Below, piece after piece: positions 50,422-59,386 of a stretch of 64,000 nt of DNA (position 1 is the stretch's first letter; every line of letters starts with the position of its first letter). Source of the DNA: Lysinibacillus fusiformis (GTDB lineage Bacteria; Bacillota; Bacilli; Bacillales_A; Planococcaceae); NCBI RefSeq assembly GCF_007362955.1, contig NZ_CP041696.1, positions 4,836,001 through 4,900,000 on the forward strand, in the 5' to 3' direction. The notes under the pieces were generated by a model. It did not search any database, had not been told where the DNA came from, and was given only the letters and a program-made list of their open reading frames with translations. The position numbers and the translations under genes were made by a program.

Positions 50422-50673
50422 TTATGCTATCCATTCTAATTCTCGTATCTCAAACAGTATTTCTTCATTTGCTATCTTCACTAGCACTGTTCTGCCTTCG
50501 ACTTCTAAAACATTACCAACCTTACCGATTACATGCCCGAAGTAATATTTACGGTAATAATGCACTTCGCTATCTACCGACTCATCCAACAACAAAAACT
50601 TCACTTTATCATGAACCTGTATGGCTCCCTGCTTCTGCTCTACTGGAAGATCAAACAAATTCAACTGCTGCAT
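50422..50673 (-). CDS. Small hypothetical phage protein, 83 aa
   Basis: An 83-residue beta-rich protein (YYFGHVIGKVGNVLEVEGRT) that overlaps the end of the upstream gene by 13 bases. Typical small early phage gene between replication and xtrA. Function unknown. Confidence 0.6.
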   Translation of the reverse strand: MQQLNLFDLPVEQKQGAIQVHDKVKFLLLDESVDSEVHYYRKYYFGHVIGKVGNVLEVEGRTVLVKIANEEILFEIRELEWIA

Positions 50674-50909
50674 ACAACATCGGTCTCTTTTTCCATACTG
50701 ACTTCTCTTTTACTTGCAAGCCCTTGCCACTTTTTCCATTCGTACAAACCGTTTTTAGATATCTTGTATTGTTTGGCGATTTCTTGTTTTGTGACGCCCA
50801 TATCTTTCAAATCTAGATAACGATCAACCGTCAAAATCATACCGTGCTCGCTTTTTACTCCGTAATAATTTGTTCTTTTAGACACCGCACTTTTACCACT
50901 GCATTTCAT
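50661..50909 (-). CDS. Helix-turn-helix phage protein
   Basis: An 82-residue protein whose core (ILTVDRYLDLKDMGVTKQEI, AKQYKISKNGLYEWKKW) is a homeodomain-like helix-turn-helix of the kind found in small phage regulators. An internal ATG at 50840 is an alternative start. The stop of the upstream gene overlaps its start. Confidence 0.65.
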   Translation of the reverse strand: MKCSGKSAVSKRTNYYGVKSEHGMILTVDRYLDLKDMGVTKQEIAKQYKISKNGLYEWKKWQGLASKREVSMEKETDVVCSS

Positions 50910-51064
50910 TACTGCTCACCAATATTATTCAGCTTCTTGAAAACAGGACAATTAGCGCATCCCCTATTATTTCTGTTAAACGGCTTCTCGCAAGGAAGGC
51001 ATTTAGTATTATTCACCTTCTCTTGTCGCGCCAACAGCTTTAATCTTTTCTCATTTGCTCGCAC
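50909..51064 (-). CDS. Small zinc-ribbon phage protein, 51 aa
   Basis: A GTG at 51064 after GAGGTGAG opens a 51-codon frame with two Cys pairs (CLPCEKPFNRNNRGCANC), a probable zinc site, and a basic N-terminus (MRANEKRLKLLARQEK). Its stop overlaps the next start. Confidence 0.6.
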   Translation of the reverse strand: MRANEKRLKLLARQEKVNNTKCLPCEKPFNRNNRGCANCPVFKKLNNIGEQ

Positions 51065-51152
51065 CACTTCTCACCTCACTAAAAATTCTCTCAAGTAATT
51101 TTGCTAATCTTGCAAGCTGTTGCTCTGTCATCCTCTCTAATTTCAAAAACAC
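51051..51152 (-). CDS. Micro-protein, 33 aa
   Basis: A GTG after GAGAGGTT starts a short helical product (FLKLERMTEQQLARLAKLLE...) whose end overlaps the next gene. Longer readings lack a site. Function unknown. Confidence 0.4.
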   Translation of the reverse strand: MFLKLERMTEQQLARLAKLLERIFSEVRSGASK

Positions 51153-51237
51153 ATCACAACCTCTCAAAATCCACAGATTGTTTAGAAAATGTTTAGCTAT
51201 AAAAGATAATCTACTACTAGAAAGGAGGGTGACAATC

Positions 51238-51408
51238 ATGTTAGTACAAATGGAATTTCTAATAAATCAAATCCTAGAAAAAAATGATATTAAAAACGAA
51301 AATTTAGCGAAGGCACTTGCTGAAATTTTCAATGAATATTACCAACTTTCGCTACAAAAATTTGTCTTAGAGTATGACTTAAATAAGTTAAAAGAAGGTT
51401 TACATTAA
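51238..51408 (+). CDS. Small plus-strand protein, 56 aa
   Basis: ATG at 51238, 8 bases after AAAGGAGG. The helical product (VQMEFLINQILEKNDIKNEN, LAKALAEIFNEYYQLS) is divergent from the small phage genes. A hairpin AAAAGTTAACA/TGTTAGCTTTT lies at 51433-51460 downstream. Possibly a regulator such as a small repressor-associated protein. Confidence 0.55.
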   Translation: MLVQMEFLINQILEKNDIKNENLAKALAEIFNEYYQLSLQKFVLEYDLNKLKEGLH

Positions 51409-51611
51409 AATGCTAACATTTTTTATCTCTGCAAAAGTTAACATCCTTTTGTTAGCTTTTGCATCACTTCATTTTCTATCAGATCACCCTCTATCCTGTT
51501 CTCCTTGCTGCATATTTCCTTTCGAACGTTTCTTATATTGTTCAGCAACTTTTGATTATCCGCACTAAATATAAACCTCAATTTCATCATCAATAGTGGA
51601 TTTTGAATAAT

Positions 51612-51995
51612 CTATTTTATTTCCATCTTCAATCCAACTGCATAAGCAACCATTCTTCAATTTTTGGCATCTTGTAACCGATTGTTCCATCAAAGGATTT
51701 AGAAAGTTCATCGTAGCTATCTTCAACAACTTTAGGTGTTAGGAGGATTAATCCGTATTCTTCTTGCAGTGCTGTTCGTTGAGAATCTAATTTTTGTTGA
51801 AGCCCATCTAAGAATCCTCGTAAGTAGGAAGCTTTAAGTTACATTGTATAGGATTTTTTCACGAATAAGATTGTTTGCTAAATAAAATTCATCAATGAAA
51901 CATTTTACATAATGATCCATTGCATCATTTGCTAATACATAAATTTCTTTAGCGATTTTCACATCATGATCTAAGCAAAAAAACATAATTGTTCG
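51612..51995 (-). pseudogene. Remnant of a DUF7168/DUF2786-type phage gene
   Basis: Minus-strand segments read DHDVKIAKEIYVLANDAMDH and FIDEFYLANNLIREK, then after a stop and shift SYLRGFLDGLQQKLDSQRTA and LILLTPKVVEDSYDELSK. These resemble the C-terminal region of DUF2786/DUF7168 phage proteins. Several stops show decay. The flanking stretch 51461-51611 holds nothing clear. Confidence 0.5.
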
Positions 51996-52039
51996 CTTCA
52001 CTCTACCATTATTGCGTTTGTTGAAGGTGGTGGCAACTA

Positions 52040-52530
52040 ATGCATTTCGTGCAAATCAACAAGACGAAATGGCGTTGGACTGGTGAAGGCCCACGTAATC
52101 CAGCCTCTGGCAAACGACGCCAAATTACTCGTCGTGGTAAAAGTAAAGGAGAAGCAAGGGGAAAAGTCGAGAAAGCCATTGCAGAGCTAAAAAAAGCATA
52201 TACCTTTGATGTGAAGGTAACGTTCGAAGAGTTTAGCCAAGATTGGCTGAAGCTCTATCGTATGAAGGGCAACAAGGAAACGACCAACGAGCATCTTGCC
52301 TACTGTATTTCCCTACTGAATCGCTACTTGGCGAAAAAGAAAATGGCCGCCATCACGACCATTGAAATACAAGGCACCCTCAATCACCTATTTGAAAATG
52401 GCACAGCCTTTTTTACGCTACGCGGCACACACAATGCGGCGAAAATGATGTTTGCCTACGCGAAGGAAATTGGCTTGATTGAGGTAAATCCTGTTGAAGC
52501 TTCATTTATACCGATGAAAAAGCTGACGTT
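52040..52530 (+). pseudogene. int: Second integrase, C-terminally truncated
   Basis: The first 165 residues (FVQINKTKWRWTGEGPRNPA, then SGKRRQITRRGKSKGEARG and FENGTAFFTLRGTHNAAKMM) closely match the integrase at 38532-39680. Homology stops after about MKKLTL; the following codons are unrelated and the catalytic domain is absent. Marks the end of a decayed related prophage. Confidence 0.88.
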
Positions 52531-52585
52531 AGTGAATTTGTGGACATTGGACGTTCATTTGATAATTGGCAAAATAGCTAAAAAT

Positions 52586-52610
52586 AAAAAAGACCTTAAC
52601 GGTCTTTTTT
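52586..52610. terminator. Intrinsic terminator after the truncated integrase
   Basis: AAAAAAGACC, 5-nt loop, GGTCTTTTTT. Symmetric T/A runs make it usable on both strands; it also faces the end of the 123-aa membrane gene. Confidence 0.8.
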
Positions 52611-52697
52611 GCGTGGTGAACTTTAGCTTCCTAATTATAGGGTTAATAAGTATTTACATTCTCTCTAACATATACATCATTTTCCAGAAGTGTTGTT

Positions 52698-53069
52698 TTA
52701 TTGACTCTTACTTAAACTTTTTAACATATAATCAAAAATCACAAATATTGTTATATAAATACTACCTATTAAAGAAGCTAGATAAATAGTATCTTTAAAA
52801 GTATCAATATCAAAATTAACTAAACTAAATAATAATGAAAAAATTAATGCACAAAGTAAATGCTTAATATACATGAATATAACATTTTTATTTTTACTGT
52901 AATTTTCAATCACAACTGATACCACAACAGCTACAAGCATAGCCGGTGCAGTAAATGCAGTACCATAAATACCATATGCAATGCTGTATGTAGATCCAAT
53001 AAATAATGGAATAATAAATACTCCTAGAATTAATGTAATTACAGCTGAAATAATTTTGTTTTTCAACAT
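52698..53069 (-). CDS. Uncharacterised four-TM membrane protein
   Basis: A 123-residue protein with about four transmembrane helices (IISAVITLILGVFIIPLFIG; FTAPAMLVAVVVSVVIENY; FMYIKHLLCALIFSLLFSLV; YLASLIGSIYITIFVIFDYM). No family recognised. AAAGGTTGTGAAGTG-like site upstream is weak. Confidence 0.5.
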   Translation of the reverse strand: MLKNKIISAVITLILGVFIIPLFIGSTYSIAYGIYGTAFTAPAMLVAVVVSVVIENYSKNKNVIFMYIKHLLCALIFSLLFSLVNFDIDTFKDTIYLASLIGSIYITIFVIFDYMLKSLSKSQ

Positions 53070-53434
53070 GACACTTCACAACCTTTATTAATTTTTTATG
53101 CTTTAAAAATTGCCAAAGCAATAAGACATGATCCAACAGTATGTATAAAAAAATTCAATTCATTATTTATGTCCTTCTATATTAAATCATAAAACCACAG
53201 TAAATTAGGAAGTTTATTGTTTTTTTTAAAATCTATGGAAAATGCAAGTGTTATATTTTATACATGTACGTTAAGGCCGCGCTATCTAATGAAAACTCGA
53301 AGCACAGCCTTTTTAATGTTATTTAAGCTTTACGTTTCGGACAGCCTTTGGCAACTGAGATAAAAAATGTGATTCTGTTGATTAACTAATAGAGCGCGAC
53401 GTCTTTTGTATCCTTTCTTGATTGCATTCATAAG
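53070..53434. other. Non-coding gap
   Basis: No gene or clear structure is seen in about 365 bases. The stretch around 53276-53410 holds short GC-rich words (GGCCGCGC, GAGCGCGAC) in otherwise AT-rich DNA. Confidence 0.4.
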
Positions 53435-53704
53435 TTACCCCTCTATTGCGTCCAGATAATGCAGCAAGTACCCGTCCTTTGATACCACTTGCTTACATTC
53501 ATTCTCAAATATTTCCCATGCAATAGACTTACGATCACCGTTTTCTTGCCCTTCCCACACTTCTTGTAGCGTTTCAAATGGCAGCAAGTAGTATTTGTTA
53601 TGAATCTTGAAATAGACTATTAGTAAGGCAACATTGCCTTTTCTTTGCCACGATTTTAATAATTCATATTGGTGTAAATGAATGCTTCTAGTGGTAAAAT
53701 TCAA
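53435..53704 (-). pseudogene. recU: RecU Holliday-junction resolvase, C-terminal fragment
   Basis: The 89 codons contain IHLHQYELLKSWQRKGNVAL, FKIHNKYYLLPFETLQEVW and NGDRKSIAWEIF, the C-terminal half of phage-type RecU. The N-terminal nuclease part is missing, and the fragment abuts the methylase fragment on the other strand, so it is a recombination remnant. Confidence 0.75.
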
Positions 53705-53926
53705 ATAAATAAAGAGAATGAGGATGAGCTCCCACTAGCATTTTCTACACAAATCTTAAATCGCACAAATCGTTCTGGCATTATTAAAGCCGGCGTTATC
53801 GGTGGCAAAGCTCAAAATAGTAAGTACAAACCAGATTGTCGCTTCAATAAAGATGAAATAATCAAGCGTATTAATAATATTGCTGAAAGAGCTGATTGCA
53901 TTGAAGTTTATAACTTGGATGCATAA
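53690..53926 (+). pseudogene. Internal fragment of a D12 adenine methylase
   Basis: Codons read EDELPLAFSTQILNRTNRSG, IIKAGVIGGKAQNSKYKPD and RINNIAERADCIEVYNLDA, nearly identical to residues about 105-175 of the methylase at 37060-37911, then a stop. Start, SAM motif and DPPY motif are missing. Confidence 0.9.
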
Positions 53927-54018
53927 GAATTTATTAGTACTGTTGACAGTCAAATCACTAAAATACTCACTTACCTTTTCCTATTACAATAGTTATTTTT
54001 TGTTTGGCCAACACCCTT

Positions 54019-54190
54019 TTAAGGTTGAAGTAATCGTTTTAAATGGCCTTTAATAGTCCATCTAATATCGGTATATAAACCTTGCTCAATTTTAAGTTTT
54101 CGATGACTTCATATCACGTTGAAATGATTGAATAGCCAAGTCTAATATTACAAATTCATGTAAAAACTTGCGTTGTTCGCCAGTAATCAT
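54019..54190 (-). pseudogene. Small phage gene with one frameshift
   Basis: From an ATG at 54190: MITGEQRKFLHEFVILDLAI, QSFQRDMKSSK, then a single-base shift, LKIEQGLYTDIRWTIKGHLK. Reads as one helical protein of about 57 residues if the shift is removed. Unknown family. Confidence 0.5.
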
Positions 54191-54624
54191 ACTACTTCAC
54201 GCACTTTTTAAAGGATTGAATCAACCGCTAAATCATTGCTGATAATAAAAACGTTTTGCTTGCCTTGTAAACAGAATGCTTGAAATGAATCTCCAAAAAT
54301 CTTAATGAACTTTATTCGCCTTTTTATGATGACACCCGCCACTGATACATACATCATGTTAACTAATTGATTGCATTGCTTTTATTAAATGTCTCGTGAG
54401 AAGTTCCCCTTCCAAAATAAAAATAGAACGTTTTTTTATTTATTGCACGCACGTGTGTTCTGATTTAAAAGAGGTATTATAATGAAAAAAAACAGGCTTT
54501 GAAGACGTAACACCTCCAGGCATGGATGATACAAGTTTAGCTTTTTTCTTTTCAATTATCCTTGCACCGATATTTACCACTATAAAACACCTAATGCTCT
54601 TTATTTTAAATAGTCTTGAATAGC
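54191..54624. other. Non-coding, decayed DNA
   Basis: No supported gene in about 430 bases. A short ATG-initiated frame near 54482 has no good length or continuation. Confidence 0.4.
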
Positions 54625-55353
54625 TTAAAACACAAATAAAGAAGCCAACATATTATTTGTAATATGAAATAGCATAGCTGGAATAATAGAGTTCGTTTTT
54701 TTACATAAAATTGCCATTAATAGTCCCGTGAAGAAAGCAAATACCACTACTCCAAGTGAGTATGAATGAGCAATTCCGAAGAAGAAGCTTGTTAAAATTG
54801 CTGCAATCCAAAATGGAAAACGTTCGGAGAGGAAGCGAAGTATAAAACCTCGGAAAATGAGCTCTTCAAAAATAGGCGTGAGTATTGCAAGGCTGATAAG
54901 TGATAATATTTGATATTGATCAAAAACGTCCAAGTTTAGTGCGGAAGATTGTTGCTTTGCTACGTCTGGAAATACATAAATTGCCAAGCTATTATAAAGA
55001 GTAATTAGGGCAAAAAAAGAAGTAAGTATACGTATGTGCGCCATTCTTTCATCGCCTTAAAGTTAAAAGATTTTAGTAATAATCTTTTCGCTGGTTCAAA
55101 TTTAAATATAAAAAATAACAACAGGGCTAGTTGTAATGCGATACTGGTAGTATCTGCAATAGATTCATACAGGGCAATTTGTTTTTTTATTAGTGAGACC
55201 GTCTGTATAAAATATTACGGCTATTAATATGAAGAAATTTACAAGTTGAGTCCCCAAAAAAACAAATAAAACTGAACTAATAAATCTCCCCCATGACATA
55301 GTGTATTCCTGTTCATAAGGAAGTTGTGTAGCAGGTTGCATATGTAGAATCAC
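54625..55353 (-). pseudogene. CPBP-family intramembrane protease, two frameshifts
   Basis: The C-terminal part carries the CPBP motifs ILTPIFEELIFRGFILRF, FFFGIAHSYSLG and AMLFHITNN. The N-terminus (MSWGRFISSVLFVFLGTQLV) and the middle (IALYESIADTTSIALQLALL) lie in two other frames. The shifts fall at homopolymer runs (AAAAAAA near 55185; TTTTTTT near 55017), so they may be true decay or sequencing errors. A bacteriocin-immunity-type membrane protease was the likely original. Confidence 0.8.
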
Positions 55354-55389
55354 CTCTATATATTTTTGTATTTATAATTTTCTTTTCTT

Positions 55390-55668
55390 TTAGGATGCTA
55401 TGTAACCTAATGAAGGAATAGATTGCACAACTTTTGAGCCAATTTTTTTATGTACATTCTTAACAAGACCCGAATACTTGACGATAATTGTATCCTTACT
55501 AACCCATTCTTTTTGATTCTTTAATGCTTGTTCCTTATTGCTAGCTAGTTTCATTAATTCTTGGTTCTTTGCTGTTTTTTGTGGTGCTTCAGCAAAGGCA
55601 GAAGTAGTAGGAAGCATTAGTGGAGCAGACGCTACTATAGTAATTGATTTTTCAACCCAGTTCTTCAA
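55390..55668 (-). pseudogene. Subtilase N-terminal fragment (signal peptide plus propeptide)
   Basis: A 92-residue product with a signal peptide (VEKSITIVASAPLMLPTTSA-FA) and a fervidolysin-like propeptide (KDTIIVKYSGLVKNVHKKIG, SKVVQSIPSLGY). The catalytic subtilisin domain is missing; the frame ends at IAS. Likely truncated secreted protease. Confidence 0.65.
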
Positions 55669-56391
55669 CCGTTTACATCCTTAAGTGTTTTAACTTGTGA
55701 CATCTATACTATATGAGATTTTCTCAAAAGAACCAATTTATTTTTTATCATTAATATAACTTATAAAACTTTTAACCCTCTTCCTTTCCTTGGAATCCGA
55801 ATTGAAATATAAATAAATTAGTGAATAATATCCCAAGTAAACTAAACCCGTGCGTACAATCAATAAAAGGAAATCGTCTTATTTCCATTAATGTGTAACC
55901 TCACTATTCATTGAATATAATCTAAGTATATTGAGATAACCTTATAGGAAAATAATGAGCACCTTAATAAAATCTTAAAAATGAATATCACAAATTGATC
56001 AAGGTGCACTGTTATTTCTTGAAAGTTTTTGTAGTACCAATCTTTACATTACTTTTCGGCTTTCACTTATGAAACTAGTAGAATCTGTACGTCGAAAAGT
56101 AAATACTACATTTATTTGGGCAGGGTTATTTCTACTGTGCTGTTTTATGTACCCAGTGAGGATTAAGCAGCCTTTGAGGAAGTAATTAATACGGCTAAAC
56201 AATCAAAGACTAATGAGGAAACAGATAACTATTAAGGTTGTCTATTTTTTGTTGTGTACAATTGTAAGTATTTTCTATAAAATGAAATTACAAATATTAA
56301 TCAGGGATGCACTAGGTGGACGCTATCCCATACTTTGAAAATAAGGAATTTAAATTATGAAGAAATCAATAAATTTTATGGAGGAAATATC
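55669..56391. other. Mostly non-coding gap with one short frame
   Basis: A 38-codon plus-strand frame at 56069-56185 (KLVESVRRKVNTTFIWAGLF...) has one hydrophobic helix but no good ribosome binding site and may be a remnant. Near 56221-56256 a hairpin AGATAAC/GTTGTCT with a T run resembles the terminator at 56785-56817. Confidence 0.4.
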
Positions 56392-56748
56392 TTGTTTAAA
56401 AATTTTCGTGAAGAACTAAGAGAAGAATGGAAAAGTACAACAGAGGATTTAGAAAAAGATGTATTTAAAGTGTGGCAAATAGATTATAAAGGGCATGTCA
56501 TTCGAATTGTAAATGCAATGACTGAAGAAGTTCTTTATATTAATAATGAAGTAGTAGATAAAAAAAGTAGAGACAATATGTTCAAACAAATCTTCCCTTA
56601 TGTAAAATTAAAAGGTGAAATTACAGAAGCTAATGGAACTGTATCTACAGTAAAAGTTAAAATTGGTGGGTTATTAAGTTTAAATATTGCTGTTAAAGTT
56701 AACGGTACAATACTACTTAATGAGAAGCACAAAATTTCTATCAAGTAA
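56392..56748 (+). CDS. Uncharacterised soluble protein, 118 aa
   Basis: TTG start at 56392, 7 bases after GGAGG; an upstream in-frame TTG has no site. The product has a helical N-terminus (FREELREEWKSTTEDLEKDV) and a beta-rich C-terminus (VIRIVNAMTEEVLYINNEVV, TVSTVKVKIGGLLSLNIAVK). Resembles no family I know. Terminator downstream. Confidence 0.6.
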   Translation: MFKNFREELREEWKSTTEDLEKDVFKVWQIDYKGHVIRIVNAMTEEVLYINNEVVDKKSRDNMFKQIFPYVKLKGEITEANGTVSTVKVKIGGLLSLNIAVKVNGTILLNEKHKISIK

Positions 56749-56784
56749 TCTCCATCTTCCATTTTTACATATTCTTTAGAAGAA

Positions 56785-56817
56785 GACAGATAACAATTAA
56801 TGTTGTCTGTTTTTTTG
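56785..56817 (+). terminator. Intrinsic terminator
   Basis: GACAGATAACA, 5-nt loop, TGTTGTCTGTT, then TTTTTT. Ends the 118-aa gene. Confidence 0.8.
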
Positions 56818-57146
56818 TATTGACTTTAACGCTGCGTAAACCTTTATGGTTATTTATATAAACCTACAGGAGGAAATTAAAATTAATGAATTTTATCAAA
56901 TGCCCCTATTTGTAAAGCTAAAAATGCAAAATATCGAAAGAACTATTAGAAGGTAGCCAAGATAAAATAACTGCTACAGTTACTCCAGAATAATTTTTAC
57001 GTTAACATAACGTTTTTCAAATTTTCCATCGACTCCCGCAACTTCGATTTCTTTTAATTTCATCTTTTGAATTTTCATTGCCTTTCCTTCTATAAAATGA
57101 GAAAGAGCAACCTGTTTTTTAGACAAGTCACTCTTTAAATTATTTA
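56818..57146. other. Decayed small-gene remnants
   Basis: After AGGAGGAAATTAAAATTA an ATG (56886) starts a zinc-finger-like micro-gene that is frameshifted (CPICKAKNAK and KISKELLEGSQDKITATVTP can be pieced together from two frames). On the minus strand at about 56996-57079 a 32-codon frame (MKIQKMKLKEIEVAGVDGKF...) has an AAGGAAAGG site and may be a fragment. Confidence 0.35.
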
Positions 57147-57491
57147 TCAATCTATCTTTTTGTTCGTTAAATTAGTTCTCCACTCATCCGTTGGTGTAAG
57201 GTAACTAATTATTCTTTCATCGATTAAATCTACTAGTTTATTCTCATATGTTTTTCTATAAGGTTTAGGAAGTTCTTCTTCTAGCCAACTTTCCTTTGTT
57301 CCTTTCCAAATTTCAAAAAGAGTAACCTCATTTGGATTATCAATATCATCTGAAAGAACGGCACTTACAAAAGCTGGTTCATGTTCCATCGCTCTCATAT
57401 TAGCAGATAATAGCACTTTGAATTCTTCCTTTTTTTCACTTTTAATTCTAAATCTTATATAGAGAATTACGTTTTCTTTATTATTACTCAT
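57147..57491 (-). CDS. Antibiotic-biosynthesis-type (ABM) monooxygenase
   Basis: 114 residues from the ATG at 57491, 6 bases after GGAGG. ENVILYIRFRIKSEKKEEFK, then MRAMEHEPAFVSAVLSDDID and TLFEIWKGTKESWLEEEL match the ABM ferredoxin-like fold used by putative quinol monooxygenases. Chromosomal accessory gene; substrate unknown. Confidence 0.82.
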   Translation of the reverse strand: MSNNKENVILYIRFRIKSEKKEEFKVLLSANMRAMEHEPAFVSAVLSDDIDNPNEVTLFEIWKGTKESWLEEELPKPYRKTYENKLVDLIDERIISYLTPTDEWRTNLTNKKID

Positions 57492-57684
57492 CAATATCCT
57501 CCAACTTAATAATTTTAGACTTATCATCTAAGAAATCATATCATGTCGTATGTATTGAAACCATGATAATGAATATGTTTTTCATTTAATGCAATGTTAA
57601 TCTATTTAGTTATTCTGCGCCGTTAGTTTAAGAACATTTCTTCACAATCTTCACATCAATTTTAACATAAATATCCAATTAAAG

Positions 57685-57798
57685 ATGGCGGTGAGGGTGC
57701 AAAATCATGAGTTAGCTTTTGAGGATTGGCTAGAAAGTAAGAAGTATAAAGACATTGCAGCAAAATTAGCCGGGGGGGTGTTACTTGACGGTTTGTAA
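57685..57798 (+). pseudogene. Helix-turn-helix phage gene fragment, 37 aa
   Basis: Reads MAVRVQNHELAFEDWLESKK then YKDIAAKLAGG, the start of a terminase-small-subunit-like or transposase-like helix-turn-helix, and then stops. Confidence 0.4.
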
Positions 57799-57907
57799 AT
57801 GCTTGTTAGCAAATTTGACGATGTAATGAACCTCATCAGCTGTGATACGTAACAGCTCGCCAGTATTGATCTGTTTGATTAGTTCTTTTACGTTCTTCTT
57901 TATTCAT
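57781..57907 (-). pseudogene. Small phage gene fragment with frameshift
   Basis: From an ATG at 57907 the first codons give MNKEERKRT; the rest in the next frame reads ELIKQINTGELLRITADEVH then YIVKFANKHLQTVK. One shift joins them. Overlaps the plus-strand fragment end. Confidence 0.4.
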
Positions 57908-58143
57908 TCCATCTACTCATCCCTCCGCAATTAATAATGTAGACGATAGTTCACAATGAAACACCGTTTAATATAGCTCTGGTTCACCTTGCACCAAACC
58001 ATAATAAAAAGCCACAACCGATGGATATGATCTTTAGTTAATGCTTAATATTATATTCTTGAAGATGTAAACATATTTTTTATCACTCTATTTTTTTCTA
58101 AGGCACCCTATGATAGACATCTCAATCACTTTTGACAACTATG

Positions 58144-58152
58144 CATATTATA
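58144..58152 (+). promoter_or_regulatory. Sigma-K/E-like -10 box of first YjcZ gene
   Basis: CATATTATA fits the CATANNNTA pattern used in mother-cell sporulation promoters and lies about 25 bases before the gene. An identical nonamer precedes the second copy. Confidence 0.5.
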
Positions 58153-58176
58153 GACCTAGAAAGGAGGGAATTTATT

Positions 58177-58287
58177 ATGTCGCAAGATTATGGTAGTAGT
58201 AGTGGTTATGGCTCTGGTTCAAGTTTTGCTTTAATTGTTGTTCTATTTATTCTTTTAATTATCGTCGGCGCTAGTTTCCTGTATTAA
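58177..58287 (+). CDS. YjcZ-family sporulation micro-protein, 36 aa
   Basis: ATG after AAAGGAGGGA. Product: MSQDYGSSSGYGSGSSFALI then VVLFILLIIVGASFLY, a Gly/Ser-rich N-terminus plus one membrane helix, the YjcZ/SscA-like pattern of small spore-associated proteins. Likely made in the mother cell. Paralogue at 58958. Confidence 0.85.
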   Translation: MSQDYGSSSGYGSGSSFALIVVLFILLIIVGASFLY

Positions 58288-58352
58288 TATCCAACACCGT
58301 CTCTAATGCTCATAATTATTAGGATCATAAAAACTTATCCTTTACCCATTCA

Positions 58353-58396
58353 AATATTAATAGGGTCACTCTCCTCCGTGTGATCCTATTAATATT
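58353..58396 (+). terminator. Long hairpin after first YjcZ gene
   Basis: AATATTAATAGGGTCAC pairs with GTGATCCTATTAATATT across a 10-nt loop, then TTTCC. Confidence 0.65.
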
Positions 58397-58789
58397 TTCC
58401 TCTCTCAAAGTATTCCTCCCCCTACAATTAATGGTTACAGGCAAGAAACTGTAATGTCTTTGTTTTACTTGCATAAATAATGTTTTCAGGATAGCAGTCG
58501 AATGCAACGCCACAACCTATGTTTTTTTACATTGCTATCCCATTATTAAATAATAAAAAGCCACAACCGATTGGATGTGACTCAATATTCTTTATTTATA
58601 AAACATCAAACCCTTACACATAGGACATACATTAACTTCTGTATTTTATTTAGGTTAATTGTTTTAACCTATTTAGTCTTTATTATTTATAAATCTATTT
58701 CAGGCAATTCACTATACAAAACCAGCTATCACAACATATTAATAGTAATGTAAAGCTAATTTAGCCTTACACCTCCGAAATTTGTTACT
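58397..58789. other. Non-coding gap between YjcZ genes
   Basis: No supported gene; two short SCACAACCGATGGAT-like words recur (58012-58025 and 58560-58574), probably decayed repeats. Confidence 0.35.
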
Positions 58790-58822
58790 AAGGGGCACTC
58801 TTATCCCGGTGTCCCTTTTTTG
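58790..58822 (+). terminator. Intrinsic terminator
   Basis: AAGGGGCAC, 9-nt loop, GGTGTCCCTT, then TTTT. Same design as the hairpin at 59214-59244. Confidence 0.7.
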
Positions 58823-58925
58823 TATTATTTCTCAAAATACATAACTTGATTAATTATTATTAAAAATTTCTATACAAAAAGAACTATTGATTGGATGAAT
58901 AACACCTCTCCTTTCAGCAACTATA

Positions 58926-58934
58926 CATATTATA
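58926..58934 (+). promoter_or_regulatory. Sigma-K/E-like -10 box of second YjcZ gene
   Basis: CATATTATA at the same distance from the gene as in the first copy. Confidence 0.5.
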
Positions 58935-58957
58935 GATTGTAGAAAGGAGGGATTTTT

Positions 58958-59071
58958 ATGGGATACTGCGGAGGCTATAGCTCTGGTAATAGTTCAACAT
59001 TCGTTCTAATCGTTGTCCTATTCATTCTTCTAATTATTGTTGGCGCTACCTTCATGCAAAAAGGTTATTAA
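58958..59071 (+). CDS. YjcZ-family sporulation micro-protein, 37 aa
   Basis: ATG after AAAGGAGGGA. Product: MGYCGGYSSGNSSTFVLIVV then LFILLIIVGATFMQKGY. Paralogue of the 58177 gene, with matching promoter box, ribosome binding site and downstream hairpin type, so a tandem duplication. Confidence 0.87.
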   Translation: MGYCGGYSSGNSSTFVLIVVLFILLIIVGATFMQKGY

Positions 59072-59213
59072 TATTTCCAGTTTTTAAGTGTAAGAAATGA
59101 AAAGATAGTTAGCGTGTTCATCATTTGCAGCTAACAATTATCTCCATAAACCCTTCTGCAAACTATTGTAATAGTAGTGCAATGCTAATCATTTATACAC
59201 TCCTGTTATGTCC

Positions 59214-59244
59214 AAAGGGTCGCTCCCAGCCTGGTGACCCTTTT
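59214..59244 (+). terminator. Intrinsic terminator after second YjcZ gene
   Basis: AAAGGGTCGC, 9-nt loop, GGTGACCCTTTT. Confidence 0.75.
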
Positions 59245-59386
59245 AATAATTTCTTCCCTCATATTGTTCAGTACAAAAATCCTACAACCTACATAAAAAT
59301 TATTTGTATTTGTCACTTTTCATCTCTTTTATTCATAGGATACAGTTGAGATGCTTGATCACCATGAAAGTGAAGGGGATATTGTA

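Noticed and set aside
58325-58513. 62-aa minus-strand frame after the first YjcZ gene
   Set aside because: It overlaps a strong hairpin terminator, has no ribosome binding site and no recognisable composition.
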